Below are positions 9,464 through 16,994 of a DNA stretch of 64,000 bases, piece after piece. Both the position numbers and the translations under genes were made by a program. This DNA is from an uncultured Lachnospiraceae bacterium (lineage in GTDB: Bacteria; Bacillota; Clostridia; Lachnospirales; Lachnospiraceae). The stretch is taken from assembly GCA_947632515.1 (NCBI GenBank), contig CANRPO010000001.1:62001-126000 (forward strand). Direction: 5' to 3'. How positions within the stretch are numbered: the stretch's first letter is position 1; each line of letters begins with the position of its first letter. The notes beneath the pieces are model-generated. The model worked only from the letters and a program-made list of their open reading frames with translations. It searched no databases and was not told the origin of the DNA.

Positions 9464-10024
9464 ATGAACGTCGGAGGAATCGGACTGAACGAATACAGAA
9501 ACTGTGCGCAGGAGACAGCGAGACCGCAGCAGACGGAAAGACCTCGGTTTTCAGTGACCTGTAACAGCACGCCGGGCGTGTCGCTGGATTCCGGGGCGCT
9601 GTTCAGTATGTGCCATGTACCCACGGGGGAGAGCATCAACATCTACCGTGCGGAGGATTATGCCGAGGACAATCCGGTCTATCTGGTGAAAGGCACGGAC
9701 GCGAACGGGCAGGAGTACGAGAGACGGATCAATGCCAACGAGGTGAATCCGAACGGCAGCTCCTATGTGGAGATGGCGGTGCTGAATGTACATATGGGAA
9801 AAGGCGACGCGAATTTCATGTTGTCTACCCTGCGGGACGGGACAGAGAGCGACACCATATTTGACAGACGGAACTATATAGCCCTTGTGCGCAAACGCAT
9901 GGAACAGCTGCGGACACTGGGCGCGTGGAGCAGCTATCTGCGGTATGACAGATGGCTGAGCGGCATATTGGAAAAAAGCCGGAACTTTTGTGATTATCAG
10001 ACAGGCAGGAGGGATTTCATATGA
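9464..10024 (+). CDS. Uncharacterised protein with shared PVYxVxxxDAxG domain (paralogue 1)
   Basis: A 186-residue protein starting MNVGGIGLNEY, with GGGAGG at 9451-9456. A domain at about residues 50-110 (NPVYLVKGTDANGQEYERR, then EVNP and a closing H) is repeated in the genes at 10021 and 13340, so these three are paralogues. It has no signal peptide and no membrane segment. It overlaps the next gene by an ATGA, which suggests translational coupling. Function unknown. Confidence 0.72.
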   Translation: MNVGGIGLNEYRNCAQETARPQQTERPRFSVTCNSTPGVSLDSGALFSMCHVPTGESINIYRAEDYAEDNPVYLVKGTDANGQEYERRINANEVNPNGSSYVEMAVLNVHMGKGDANFMLSTLRDGTESDTIFDRRNYIALVRKRMEQLRTLGAWSSYLRYDRWLSGILEKSRNFCDYQTGRRDFI

Positions 10025-10587
10025 ATGTAGGCGGCGTGACGGCAAATTATTCGATGGAACAGGGGGTACAGAAAACCCGGAGGAAAGGAACGGGATTTGC
10101 GGAGACGATAGATCGGGCGGCTCAGGATAATATCGGCGGGGCAGACGCAGAGAACAGTGGAGAAAAGGTAGTGTTTCGGTGGCTATATTCGGAGAACGGC
10201 TCTACCGGGGAGGTGTCCAAAACGCAGGCCGGTACGCCGGAGCATCCGGTTTACAGAGTGAGGTCATGGGACGCGGCGGGAAATCTGACAGAGCGCGTGA
10301 TAGACGTCTCTCAGGTAGATCCCCGGAACTGCGACACCTATGAAATGTATGCCTATACGGCGCATGCGAAGGAGACCGGAAAAGGAAGTTTTGAGGAAAC
10401 GGTATTAAAAACGGCGGTCGCGAAAGCTGCCGCTGACTTGGAGCAGAAAACTTCCGGTTCGTGGGATTATTCAAAAAGCATAAACTGGACGGAAACGGTG
10501 CAGGAGCTGATGCAGTCGGCATATGATTACGGCGACCTTAAAGGATATTTGGAGTGGAAGAAGTTTCTTGGACTTTTGAAGGGATAA
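10021..10587 (+). CDS. Uncharacterised protein with shared PVYxVxxxDAxG domain (paralogue 2)
   Basis: A 188-residue protein starting MNVGGVTANYS. Near residue 25 it carries the family motif GTGFAETIDRAA. The PVYRVRSWDAAGNLTER domain with SQVDP and a terminal TAH matches the neighbours at 9464 and 13340. The C-terminus (WTETVQELMQSAYDYGDLKGY, then KKFLGLL) matches the end of the 13340 protein (WFDIIRDMMQMQYDAGNLAGY, KQFWDFL), so the two are full-length paralogues. ATG overlaps the previous stop codon. Function unknown. Confidence 0.75.
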   Translation: MNVGGVTANYSMEQGVQKTRRKGTGFAETIDRAAQDNIGGADAENSGEKVVFRWLYSENGSTGEVSKTQAGTPEHPVYRVRSWDAAGNLTERVIDVSQVDPRNCDTYEMYAYTAHAKETGKGSFEETVLKTAVAKAAADLEQKTSGSWDYSKSINWTETVQELMQSAYDYGDLKGYLEWKKFLGLLKG

Positions 10588-10596
10588 TGGATAGCG

Positions 10597-10653
10597 CCCG
10601 GACTTGGCATTTAAGGGTGGGGGATATGCGGCTCTGACCGACAGAAGAACCGC
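10597..10653 (+). ncRNA. Repeated intergenic structured element, copy A
   Basis: It begins with CCCGGACTTGGCAT (10597-10610) and ends in a hairpin GCGG...CCGC (10628-10653) whose loop holds TCTGACCGACAGA. Related copies lie at 12418-12442, 13232-13309 and 13904-13980, each before a family gene. The loop is conserved while the closing stem changes and stays paired, the pattern expected of a folded RNA. Class unknown. Confidence 0.45.
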
Positions 10654-10682
10654 TGATAAAACAATAATGGAGGAATGAGAAA

Positions 10683-11450
10683 ATGGCAATCAGTGAAATT
10701 GGAAGAACAAGCTGTCCGGCAGGATATGAAACGAGAGCTATGCAGAGCAGTTCACAGGATCGTCTGAAAAATGACTTTATGGATCATTATATGAGATACA
10801 TAAAGGAAACAGTACAAGCCGGATTTCCTTTGGGGGAAGTGGACGAAGAAGGCAGCCGTAAGGAAGAGCTATATTTAATCGCGGTCGATAAGGACGGGAT
10901 TCGCTGCTGTAAATCGGGGCAGCATGAATATGAATGGGAAATTCTGTTTACGGATGAATCGCAGTATGAAAAAGCAATCGAATTTTTAAACTACGCAGGG
11001 AAATTTATGAATAATTTCCGCTTTGCCGCCCATGAAAACTTCTGGGAAGACTATTTGAACGGTAATATGGATGTAGAGGGGTTTAAGAAATTTTTACAAG
11101 GAACAGACAACGGCACACCCGATTATTCCGTTACAGTGGGGGATTCCATGTATATTGACAGGGAGAAAATGCAATGGGCGCAGTATATGAACCCTTTGGG
11201 GATAAAATTTTATACTGCGGAAGAAATGGCGAGGATGCAGGCGGAATTGATCGAGAAAAATACTGCAGCTCTCCACAAATTATCAAACCCATATTCCATA
11301 CTCTATAAAAAATCGGTGGATCCTAAATATAACGGAGAGAAGATCTTCTGTGAGTATCCGGGCGGACCGCTGTACACGTCAGATGAGGTCATGGAGATTA
11401 TGAATCGTAATTTGAAAGATGCCAAATATCAGGCGGGAGCAAGAAAGTAG
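10683..11450 (+). CDS. Uncharacterised protein in tandem family locus
   Basis: A 255-residue soluble-looking protein starting MAISEIGRTSC, with GGAGG at 10669-10673. It shares the locus and the preceding intergenic element with the family but not the PVYxV domain. It contains YLIAVDKDGIRCCKSGQHEYEW near residues 60-85 and an acidic C-terminal half. No transmembrane segment, signal peptide or catalytic motif is recognisable. The next gene starts 18 bases downstream, so they are probably co-transcribed. Confidence 0.7.
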   Translation: MAISEIGRTSCPAGYETRAMQSSSQDRLKNDFMDHYMRYIKETVQAGFPLGEVDEEGSRKEELYLIAVDKDGIRCCKSGQHEYEWEILFTDESQYEKAIEFLNYAGKFMNNFRFAAHENFWEDYLNGNMDVEGFKKFLQGTDNGTPDYSVTVGDSMYIDREKMQWAQYMNPLGIKFYTAEEMARMQAELIEKNTAALHKLSNPYSILYKKSVDPKYNGEKIFCEYPGGPLYTSDEVMEIMNRNLKDAKYQAGARK

Positions 11451-11467
11451 TAAAAGGGAGAATTTAA

Positions 11468-12400
11468 ATGGGTATCAATGGAATAGCAGCAGGTTATTTT
11501 TCGGCAGGACATGCGGGCAATAAAGCGGCAAAGGCGGAAACAGGAACGGGTTTTGCGGAAAAAATGAAAGAAAGAGCAGTTTCAATCAGAGAAAACAGTG
11601 CGCTATCCGGCGGCAATGCGCGTGCGATCGGTCAAAACAGCGCTGTGGCAACCTATTTCACTTCATCTGTACATAGTGCCAATACTGTAAAGCAGGTTTA
11701 TAAAAGTTATCAGTCAGAAAATTACAAAATCGTACCTGACAATGAGGCGGAGTGTTTTGACATTTACAATGGACAGGGCGAACGGTTGGGAGCTTTTTCC
11801 TATAAGGATATTAAAGTCAGACAGGATGCCGCAACAGGAAAACAATTCTTAATCTCCGAGCATGGGACGATGAGCTATGACGCGCTGGTATTGGACGAAG
11901 AACTGAAAGACGATCTGCGGAATGCGATGGGGAGAGAAGAACCGGAAACAGTGGAATTACAGGGGTATACTCTTCATACTCACGCGGGGACGGGCATTCA
12001 ATTCCTGCTCAGGGACGGAGAGGAAGGACGCGGCGGAAAGGTGCTTTTGCAGAGCGCGGCGGATGTGGCTAAGTATGAGGCGCTTGCGCAGACTTATTTC
12101 GATAAATATCCGAACCTCGTGCATGATGAACAGGCCGCCCGCATTTGGGCAGATCTGGAGATCAAGGGATTGGCGCGGCGAACGGCTCAGGGAATCATAT
12201 CTATGGGATATGACGGAATTTCCTATAACGACAACTCGGATTACAAGAATAATTGGAGCGTATTTTTCTCGAAAAATACATATAAGGCGCTCTATGCGTA
12301 TCTTCAGGATCATCGGCTAAATATGGAAGAAATGCAGAAATTCTCTGTGTGGCAGGATATATTGGACGAGATCGGCGGCACCCGGCGGTCTGACAGATAG
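11468..12400 (+). CDS. Uncharacterised protein, MGINGI-type N-terminus
   Basis: A 310-residue protein starting MGINGIAAGYF, preceded by AAGGGAG at 11455-11461. The motif GTGFAEKMKERA is at about residues 27-38. A central region (YNGQGERLGAFSYKDIKVRQ) describes itself as a small beta-rich module, and the C-terminal part is helical. The N-terminal MGINGI is also found in the 13340 protein, although the rest differs, suggesting a common N-terminal targeting or assembly signal on different bodies. No function can be assigned. Confidence 0.72.
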   Translation: MGINGIAAGYFSAGHAGNKAAKAETGTGFAEKMKERAVSIRENSALSGGNARAIGQNSAVATYFTSSVHSANTVKQVYKSYQSENYKIVPDNEAECFDIYNGQGERLGAFSYKDIKVRQDAATGKQFLISEHGTMSYDALVLDEELKDDLRNAMGREEPETVELQGYTLHTHAGTGIQFLLRDGEEGRGGKVLLQSAADVAKYEALAQTYFDKYPNLVHDEQAARIWADLEIKGLARRTAQGIISMGYDGISYNDNSDYKNNWSVFFSKNTYKALYAYLQDHRLNMEEMQKFSVWQDILDEIGGTRRSDR

Positions 12401-12417
12401 GTTTTGCAGACAAACAA

Positions 12418-12442
12418 GGCGATTCCGACTGACAGAGGGATC
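12418..12442 (+). ncRNA. Repeated intergenic structured element, copy B (3' part only)
   Basis: Only the 3' hairpin part is present: GGCGATTCCGACTGACAGAG followed by GGATC. The loop TCCGACTGACAGAG matches the other copies; the 5' CCGGACTTG block is missing. It lies 30 bases before the gene at 12472. Confidence 0.35.
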
Positions 12443-12471
12443 AAAATGATATAGGAAAGGGATGGATGAAA

Positions 12472-13218
12472 ATGAGTATCGCCAATGTAAACAGTGCGTT
12501 GATAGGTGCATATCAGTATGCAGACAAGACACAGAAAAACAATACGGCAGGAAAAACCAGTTTCGCCGACACCGTAAAACAGACTGCGGAGAGCAGTTCG
12601 GCAGATCGGACGGAGCAGTACGTGGAGTATTTGAAACAGCGGTTTGGCGCAAACGTAATGGTGAAAAATATCGGGAATGACCAAAGGAGTGTTGACAACT
12701 TTGGCGCAAGCATTGCAGGATATAATAATGTTGCAATCGCCCCCAATATTTTAGAGAAGATGGCAAATGACCCGGAGAAAGCAGCCTATTATGAACAGAA
12801 AATTCAGCAGGCTTTTGACCGTTTCCCGGCTTTGCAAGCAGAGTTATCAGCGGCAGGCCATGAGATTCATTCCTATGCTGTGGGCATTGATGAGAATGGC
12901 GTAGTACATACATATACTACCGGCGATTTAAAACCGGAAGTACGGGCGAAGATCGAAGCAAAAATCAAAGCGGAACAGGCAGCAAAGCGGGCAAGGCGAG
13001 AAAAATATAAGGAACTCAGTGCGGAAACGGCAGAGAAACGCAGAGAGTTTGCAGAGCTGCAATATCATAAAATGCTTATGGCAGAGGCGTTTCAAAAAAG
13101 CGGTTTTGGTATGATAAATTATCACTTTATCAGCCAACCACAGCTATCGGCGGCGGCAACAGCTTATGAGAGTGCAGTCAACACATACAGCGCCACAGCA
13201 ATAGGGAATATTTTATAA
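12472..13218 (+). CDS. Uncharacterised protein, MSIANVN-type N-terminus
   Basis: A 248-residue protein. ATG 12472 is preferred to ATG 12466 because GGAAAGGG (12454-12461) is better spaced and the truncated paralogue at 14020 starts with the matching MSIGNVN. The family motif GKTSFADTVKQTA is at about residues 27-39. A conserved-looking core NVMVKNIGNDQRSV and APNILEKMANDPEKAAYY precedes a charged helical stretch rich in Lys/Arg/Glu (about 160-200). I recall similar clostridial proteins grouped as a domain of unknown function (possibly DUF6033), which I cannot confirm here. Confidence 0.75.
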   Translation: MSIANVNSALIGAYQYADKTQKNNTAGKTSFADTVKQTAESSSADRTEQYVEYLKQRFGANVMVKNIGNDQRSVDNFGASIAGYNNVAIAPNILEKMANDPEKAAYYEQKIQQAFDRFPALQAELSAAGHEIHSYAVGIDENGVVHTYTTGDLKPEVRAKIEAKIKAEQAAKRARREKYKELSAETAEKRREFAELQYHKMLMAEAFQKSGFGMINYHFISQPQLSAAATAYESAVNTYSATAIGNIL

Positions 13219-13231
13219 AAACCGGTATATA

Positions 13232-13309
13232 CCCGGACTTGGCATAAGGGGGCAAAAGCGCTGCCAAAGTGCGGCAGCGCTTAGCGGTTCTGACTGACAG
13301 AGGGATTGC
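13232..13309 (+). ncRNA. Repeated intergenic structured element, copy C
   Basis: The fullest copy. CCCGGACTTGGCATAAGGG is followed by a perfect 10-bp hairpin (13256-13265 with 13273-13282, loop of 7) and then a second hairpin with loop TTCTGACTGACAGAGG (13284-13309), closed by GCGGTT/GATTGC including G-U pairs. It lies 30 bases before the gene at 13340. No poly-T follows the 10-bp hairpin, so it is not an ordinary terminator. Confidence 0.5.
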
Positions 13310-13339
13310 ACAATAATACATAGAATGGAGAACTAAAAA

Positions 13340-13894
13340 ATGGGTATCAATGGAATATCATCAGGATATTATGAGGTAAGATATACAAATGTAAAAAACA
13401 AAGCGAATACGAGTTTTGCGGGAAACATGGGCAAGACCGCAGCAACACAAAACGCTTCGTTTGTGCTGCATATTTCCAACGAGGCAGACGGGGAGGCGAT
13501 TGGTTCCAGTACAGATCGAAGCGGTTCTGTTACCGTATACAAGCCGAAAGATTTTGATCCGTCACATCCGGTTTATAAAGTGAAAGCGTGGGACGCAGAG
13601 GGCAACGTGACAGCGGAGCGCATGGTGAATGTTGCAGAGGTTGATCCGGGCAGCAGCGATTATCCGGATATGTTCGCCTATTCCAGTCATTTGGCGGATA
13701 GTGGGAAATGCCCTGATGCACAGGGCGCTTTCATGGGTGCAAATGCAAATTACAATGCTGACAGCGGTCATTCTTATTTTGATAAAGCAAATTGGTTTGA
13801 CATCATCCGGGATATGATGCAGATGCAGTATGATGCCGGAAATTTGGCAGGCTATGTAAAATATAAGCAGTTTTGGGATTTCTTAGAGCAGTGA
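13340..13894 (+). CDS. Uncharacterised protein with shared PVYxVxxxDAxG domain (paralogue 3)
   Basis: A 184-residue protein starting MGINGISSGYY, with GGAG at 13325-13328. It combines the MGINGI N-terminus of the 11468 protein with the body of the 10021 protein: family motif NTSFAGNMGKTA, the PVYKVKAWDAEGNVTAER domain with AEVDP, and the helical end YDAGNLAGYVKYKQFWDFL. This mixing shows that the N-terminal tag and the body evolve as separate modules. Function unknown. Confidence 0.75.
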   Translation: MGINGISSGYYEVRYTNVKNKANTSFAGNMGKTAATQNASFVLHISNEADGEAIGSSTDRSGSVTVYKPKDFDPSHPVYKVKAWDAEGNVTAERMVNVAEVDPGSSDYPDMFAYSSHLADSGKCPDAQGAFMGANANYNADSGHSYFDKANWFDIIRDMMQMQYDAGNLAGYVKYKQFWDFLEQ

Positions 13895-13903
13895 TGTAAA
13901 CTG

Positions 13904-13980
13904 CCGGACTTGTAGAAGGGAACAGAAAGTATTGTCAACAGACGGCAATGCGGGCAATTCCGGTTGACAGAGAGATTGCC
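13904..13980 (+). ncRNA. Repeated intergenic structured element, copy D
   Basis: It starts with GCCGGACTTGTAGAAGGG and ends with the hairpin GGCAAT...ATTGCC (13953-13980) whose loop is TCCGGTTGACAGAGAG. The six-base stem differs in sequence from copies A and C but remains fully paired. It precedes the truncated gene at 14020. Confidence 0.45.
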
Positions 13981-14019
13981 ATAAATAAGCGGATATTGAG
14001 GAAACGAGGAGTACGGAGA

Positions 14020-14064
14020 ATGAGTATCGGTAATGTAAACAATGTATGGAAAACGGCATACTAA
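14020..14064 (+). pseudogene. Truncated paralogue of the 12472 gene
   Basis: Fourteen codons (MSIGNVNNVWKTAY) and a stop, with a GGAG just upstream. The first seven residues match the start of the 12472 protein (MSIANVN). Sequence after the stop is AT-rich and codes for nothing similar, so this is the stump of a family member cut at its 5' end, marking the right border of the array. Confidence 0.55.
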
Positions 14065-14239
14065 TATATAAATATTGAAAAATTCTTTAGTTATAATTAG
14101 TAATTTACGATTTACTTATTTATGATTTACATATTTTTGAAAGTCGCTGAAATCCGATATTTGTGCTTGTTGCAGAATATCGGATTCTTTGTTTGGCAGA
14201 TAAATTGAAAAAAGCCGGTGAAAAATTTTATTTTTCCTA

Positions 14240-14268
14240 TTGACATAATAGGAATACTGGAGTATTAT
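14240..14268 (+). promoter_or_regulatory. Strong sigma-A promoter of the ABC uptake operon
   Basis: TTGACA (14240-14245), a 17-base spacer, and TATTAT (14263-14268). It drives the 38-codon leader ORF at 14314 and, past the terminator, the transporter genes. The preceding 170 bases after the truncated paralogue are AT-rich without a gene. Confidence 0.78.
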
Positions 14269-14313
14269 AGGGACATCGAATTTGAGCAGCACGCAGGAAA
14301 GGAGAGGAATGTT

Positions 14314-14430
14314 ATGGATAGAGCAGATCATTTCGACATGCATATAATGTGTTGTAGCCGAATATTGTTCTCCCGGGCATCTTTGCATGGTCAGGTACAT
14401 TCGTCTGCTTTGTGTTGCACCGATGTATGA
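14314..14430 (+). CDS. Cys-Cys leader peptide of the amino-acid uptake operon
   Basis: A 38-residue ORF with GGAGAGG at 14301-14307. It contains two Cys-Cys pairs, Cys13-Cys14 in HIMCCSR and Cys34-Cys35 in SALCCTDV, far above chance. It sits between a strong promoter and an intrinsic terminator, 139 bases before the binding-protein gene. TCCCGG at 14371-14376, inside the ORF and after the first Cys pair, is identical to the 3' arm of the terminator and can capture its 5' arm. This fits attenuation by cysteine supply: stalling at Cys13-Cys14 would leave TCCCGG free to block terminator formation. Confidence 0.65.
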   Translation: MDRADHFDMHIMCCSRILFSRASLHGQVHSSALCCTDV

Positions 14431-14463
14431 CATTTTCAGGCGACATGCTATAGTGCCACTTGT

Positions 14464-14493
14464 CCGGGACGTTGTGAGAATCCCGGTTTTTTT
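14464..14493 (+). terminator. Attenuator terminator before the ABC operon
   Basis: CCGGGA (14464-14469) pairs with TCCCGG (14481-14486) and is followed by seven T. Its 5' arm can instead pair with TCCCGG at 14371-14376 in the leader ORF, so the two structures are mutually exclusive. Confidence 0.72.
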
Positions 14494-14568
14494 GCGCTCA
14501 AATTCCTTGTGTCGGTGAGACAGACGACTAAAGTAAAAAATGATTTTATAGAAAAGAGGAAAATTATT

Positions 14569-16239
14569 ATGAAAAGATTACTGAATAAAGCGGGAGCGGT
14601 ATTTCTCGGACTAAGCCTTGCGGCGGCATCTCTTGTGGGATGCGGGTCTGATCAGGCGCAGACAGCCGCCTCCGGTTCCGAAACGGAGCAGAGCGGCACA
14701 GAAAATGCGGGCGCAGACAGCGCCGTGTACAGAACGGTAGACGAGATCAAGGAGAGCGGGACGATCAATATCGGCGTCTTTTCCGACAAGAGTCCTTTCG
14801 GGTATGTGGACGAAAACGGTGAGTATCAGGGGTACGACGTGTACTTCGGCAACCGTATCGGCGAGGATCTGGGTGTCGAGATCAACTATGTCTCCACGGA
14901 GGCGGCGAACAGGATCGAGTATCTGCAGACCGGCAAGGTGGATGTTATTCTGGCAAACTTTACGGTGACGGAGGAGCGCGCGCAGGAGGTTGATTTTGCA
15001 CTTCCGTATATGAATGTGGCGCTGGGCGTTGTCTCCCCCGACAGCGCAGTCGTTACAAGCCTTGATGAGATCGGTGCGGACGATGAGGTGATCGTTATCT
15101 CGGGCACTACCGCGGAGACCTATCTGGAAGAAAATTATCCGGACATCAAACTGCAGAAGTACGATGCTTACGCGGAAGCAAAGACCGCGCTCGAGAACGG
15201 AAACGGCGTTGCATGGGCAAACGATAATACGGAAGTAATCGCTTTCGCCATCGAGAACCCCGGCTATACCGTCGGCATCCCTTCTCTCGGCAGCGCGGAT
15301 ACGATCGCACCGGCAGTCACGAAGGGAAATGAATCTCTGTTAAACTGGCTGAACGACGAGATCGTGGCGCTGGGCGAAGAGCAGTTTTTCCATAAAGATT
15401 ATGAGGCGACACTGTTAGATACTTACGGCGCCGATTATGAAGACACGCTGGTCGTTGGGGGCGGCGTAACCGGCGATGCAGATGCGGCGGCGGAAACGGA
15501 AAGCAAAGGCACGATCACAGTAGCGGCGTCTCCTACACCCCACGCGGAGATCCTTGCGGAGGCAGCCAAGCTGTTGGCCGATCAGGGCTGGACACTGGAG
15601 ATAACGGAGTTTGAAGATTATGTGCAGCCGAATCTGGTAGTTGACAGCGGTGAGATCGACGCCAATTATTTTCAGCATGTACCGTATCTGGACAATTTCA
15701 ATGAGGAAAACGGCACGGCGCTCGTCCCGGTGGCGGGGATCCACTATGAACCGTTCGGCATCTATCCCGGCACGAAATCCGATCTCTCCGAGCTGAGCGA
15801 CGGCGATGTGATCGCGGTTCCGAACGACACGACGAACGAGGCCAGGGCGCTGCTGCTCTTGCAGGACAATGGCATTATCACTCTGAAGGATGGCGTCGGA
15901 TTGCTGGCGACGGTAAATGACATTGTAGACAATCCTAACAATATTGAGATTCAGGAGTTGGAGGCCGCGCAGGTTCCCAGAGTGAAGGATGAGGTCGCGT
16001 TTGTAGTGCTCAACGGCAACTACGCCCTGGAGGCGGGTTTCTCGGTATCGCACGACGCCGTAGCTTATGAGACGAGCGATTCCGAGGCGGCTCAGACTTA
16101 TGTGAATGTTCTTGTCGTTAAGGAGGGAAATGAGAACAGCGAAGGCATCCGGGCGCTTGCGGAGGTCTTGAAATCTGACGAGATCAAACAGTTTATCAAC
16201 GATACTTACGATGGAGCAGTCGTTCCGTTTGAGGATTAA
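14569..16239 (+). CDS. Dual solute-binding lipoprotein: SBP_bac_3 domain fused to NlpA/MetQ-like domain
   Basis: A 556-residue lipoprotein. ATG 14569 with AGAGGA upstream gives a normal signal peptide and lipobox SLVGC; the upstream extension lacks a signal sequence. After an acidic Ser/Thr-rich linker, about residues 45-300 form a family 3 polar amino acid-binding domain (INIGVFSDKSPFGYVDENG, GKVDVILANFTVTEERA). From about residue 311 a second, unrelated domain of NlpA/MetQ type follows (ITVAASPTPHAEIL, QPNLVVDSGEIDANYFQHV, GIYPGTKSDLSEL, VPNDTTNEARAL). Both normally occur as separate proteins. With a Cys-codon leader upstream, cystine/methionine or related sulfur compounds are plausible ligands; this is inference. 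Confidence 0.9.
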   Translation: MKRLLNKAGAVFLGLSLAAASLVGCGSDQAQTAASGSETEQSGTENAGADSAVYRTVDEIKESGTINIGVFSDKSPFGYVDENGEYQGYDVYFGNRIGEDLGVEINYVSTEAANRIEYLQTGKVDVILANFTVTEERAQEVDFALPYMNVALGVVSPDSAVVTSLDEIGADDEVIVISGTTAETYLEENYPDIKLQKYDAYAEAKTALENGNGVAWANDNTEVIAFAIENPGYTVGIPSLGSADTIAPAVTKGNESLLNWLNDEIVALGEEQFFHKDYEATLLDTYGADYEDTLVVGGGVTGDADAAAETESKGTITVAASPTPHAEILAEAAKLLADQGWTLEITEFEDYVQPNLVVDSGEIDANYFQHVPYLDNFNEENGTALVPVAGIHYEPFGIYPGTKSDLSELSDGDVIAVPNDTTNEARALLLLQDNGIITLKDGVGLLATVNDIVDNPNNIEIQELEAAQVPRVKDEVAFVVLNGNYALEAGFSVSHDAVAYETSDSEAAQTYVNVLVVKEGNENSEGIRALAEVLKSDEIKQFINDTYDGAVVPFED

Positions 16240-16334
16240 AAAGAGGAACGGGCAGCGGGAGACAGAATACCGCTGCCCGCTTTCGGGTGTGTGGGACCCG
16301 ATTATGAAAATCATGATGGAGTCTGGAGGTATTT

Positions 16335-16994
16335 ATGGACATTGATGTGATCATATCATATCTGCCGCTGTATAAAGAAGCCCTGCTGCTCACTGCCGGA
16401 ATCGGATGGCAGGGGATCGCGCTGGCTTTTTTGCTGGGTTTGTTATGCGCTGTCATCACGCATCTTCGAGTCCCCGTTTTGCGCGGATTTGTAGCGGTTT
16501 ATGTGGAGCTGTTTCGCAACACGCCGCTTTTGGTGCAGCTTTTCTTTCTGTATTTTGCACTGCCTAAGATCGGGATACATATCTCTCCGACGGTCTGCGG
16601 TACGATGGGGCTGGGCCTTCTGGGCGGCGCGTACATGGCAGAGGCTCTCCGCAGCGGCCTGGAGGCCATTCCGGCAATACAGTCGGAGAGCGCGCAGAGT
16701 CTTGGAATGACCGGAATGCAGACTTTTCGGCATATCATATTGCCGGAGGCTCTCTCCTCCAGCGTACCCGGCATTGTCGCCAACGTGGTCTTTCTGTTAA
16801 AGGAGACCAGCGTGTTTTCCACGATCAGTCTTATGGATCTGATGTTTACGGCGAAGGATCTGATCGGTATGTATGCCAAGACGATCGAATGTCTGACGCT
16901 TTTGGTAGTGTTCTATCTGATCATGCTGCTGCCGGTGTCTGTGCTGGGAAGTCTGGTGGAAAGGAGAGTGCGTCATGCAGAGTTTGGGGATTGA
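16335..16994 (+). CDS. Polar amino-acid ABC transporter permease 1
   Basis: A 219-residue HisM/GlnP-type permease with about five membrane segments. The cytoplasmic EAA-type loop that contacts the ATPase is EAIPAIQSESAQSLGMTGMQTF with ILPEAL following. GGAGG at 16325-16329 precedes the ATG. It overlaps the second permease by 20 bases. Together they form a heterodimeric channel fed by the dual binding lipoprotein. Confidence 0.92.
   Translation: MDIDVIISYLPLYKEALLLTAGIGWQGIALAFLLGLLCAVITHLRVPVLRGFVAVYVELFRNTPLLVQLFFLYFALPKIGIHISPTVCGTMGLGLLGGAYMAEALRSGLEAIPAIQSESAQSLGMTGMQTFRHIILPEALSSSVPGIVANVVFLLKETSVFSTISLMDLMFTAKDLIGMYAKTIECLTLLVVFYLIMLLPVSVLGSLVERRVRHAEFGD

Noticed and set aside
13256-13282. 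10-bp perfect hairpin as an ordinary terminator
   Set aside because: No T tract follows, and it sits inside a conserved intergenic element, so it was kept as part of that element.
10597-13980. Intergenic repeats as a CRISPR array or known riboswitch
   Set aside because: Spacing is irregular, repeats are degenerate and genes lie between them; the sequence does not match c-di-GMP, SAM, T-box or other consensus elements I know.
8623-14064. Tandem gene family as a prophage or flagellar locus
   Set aside because: No capsid, tail, integrase or flagellar structural gene is present; the FAExM motif only superficially resembles FliE/FliK N-termini.
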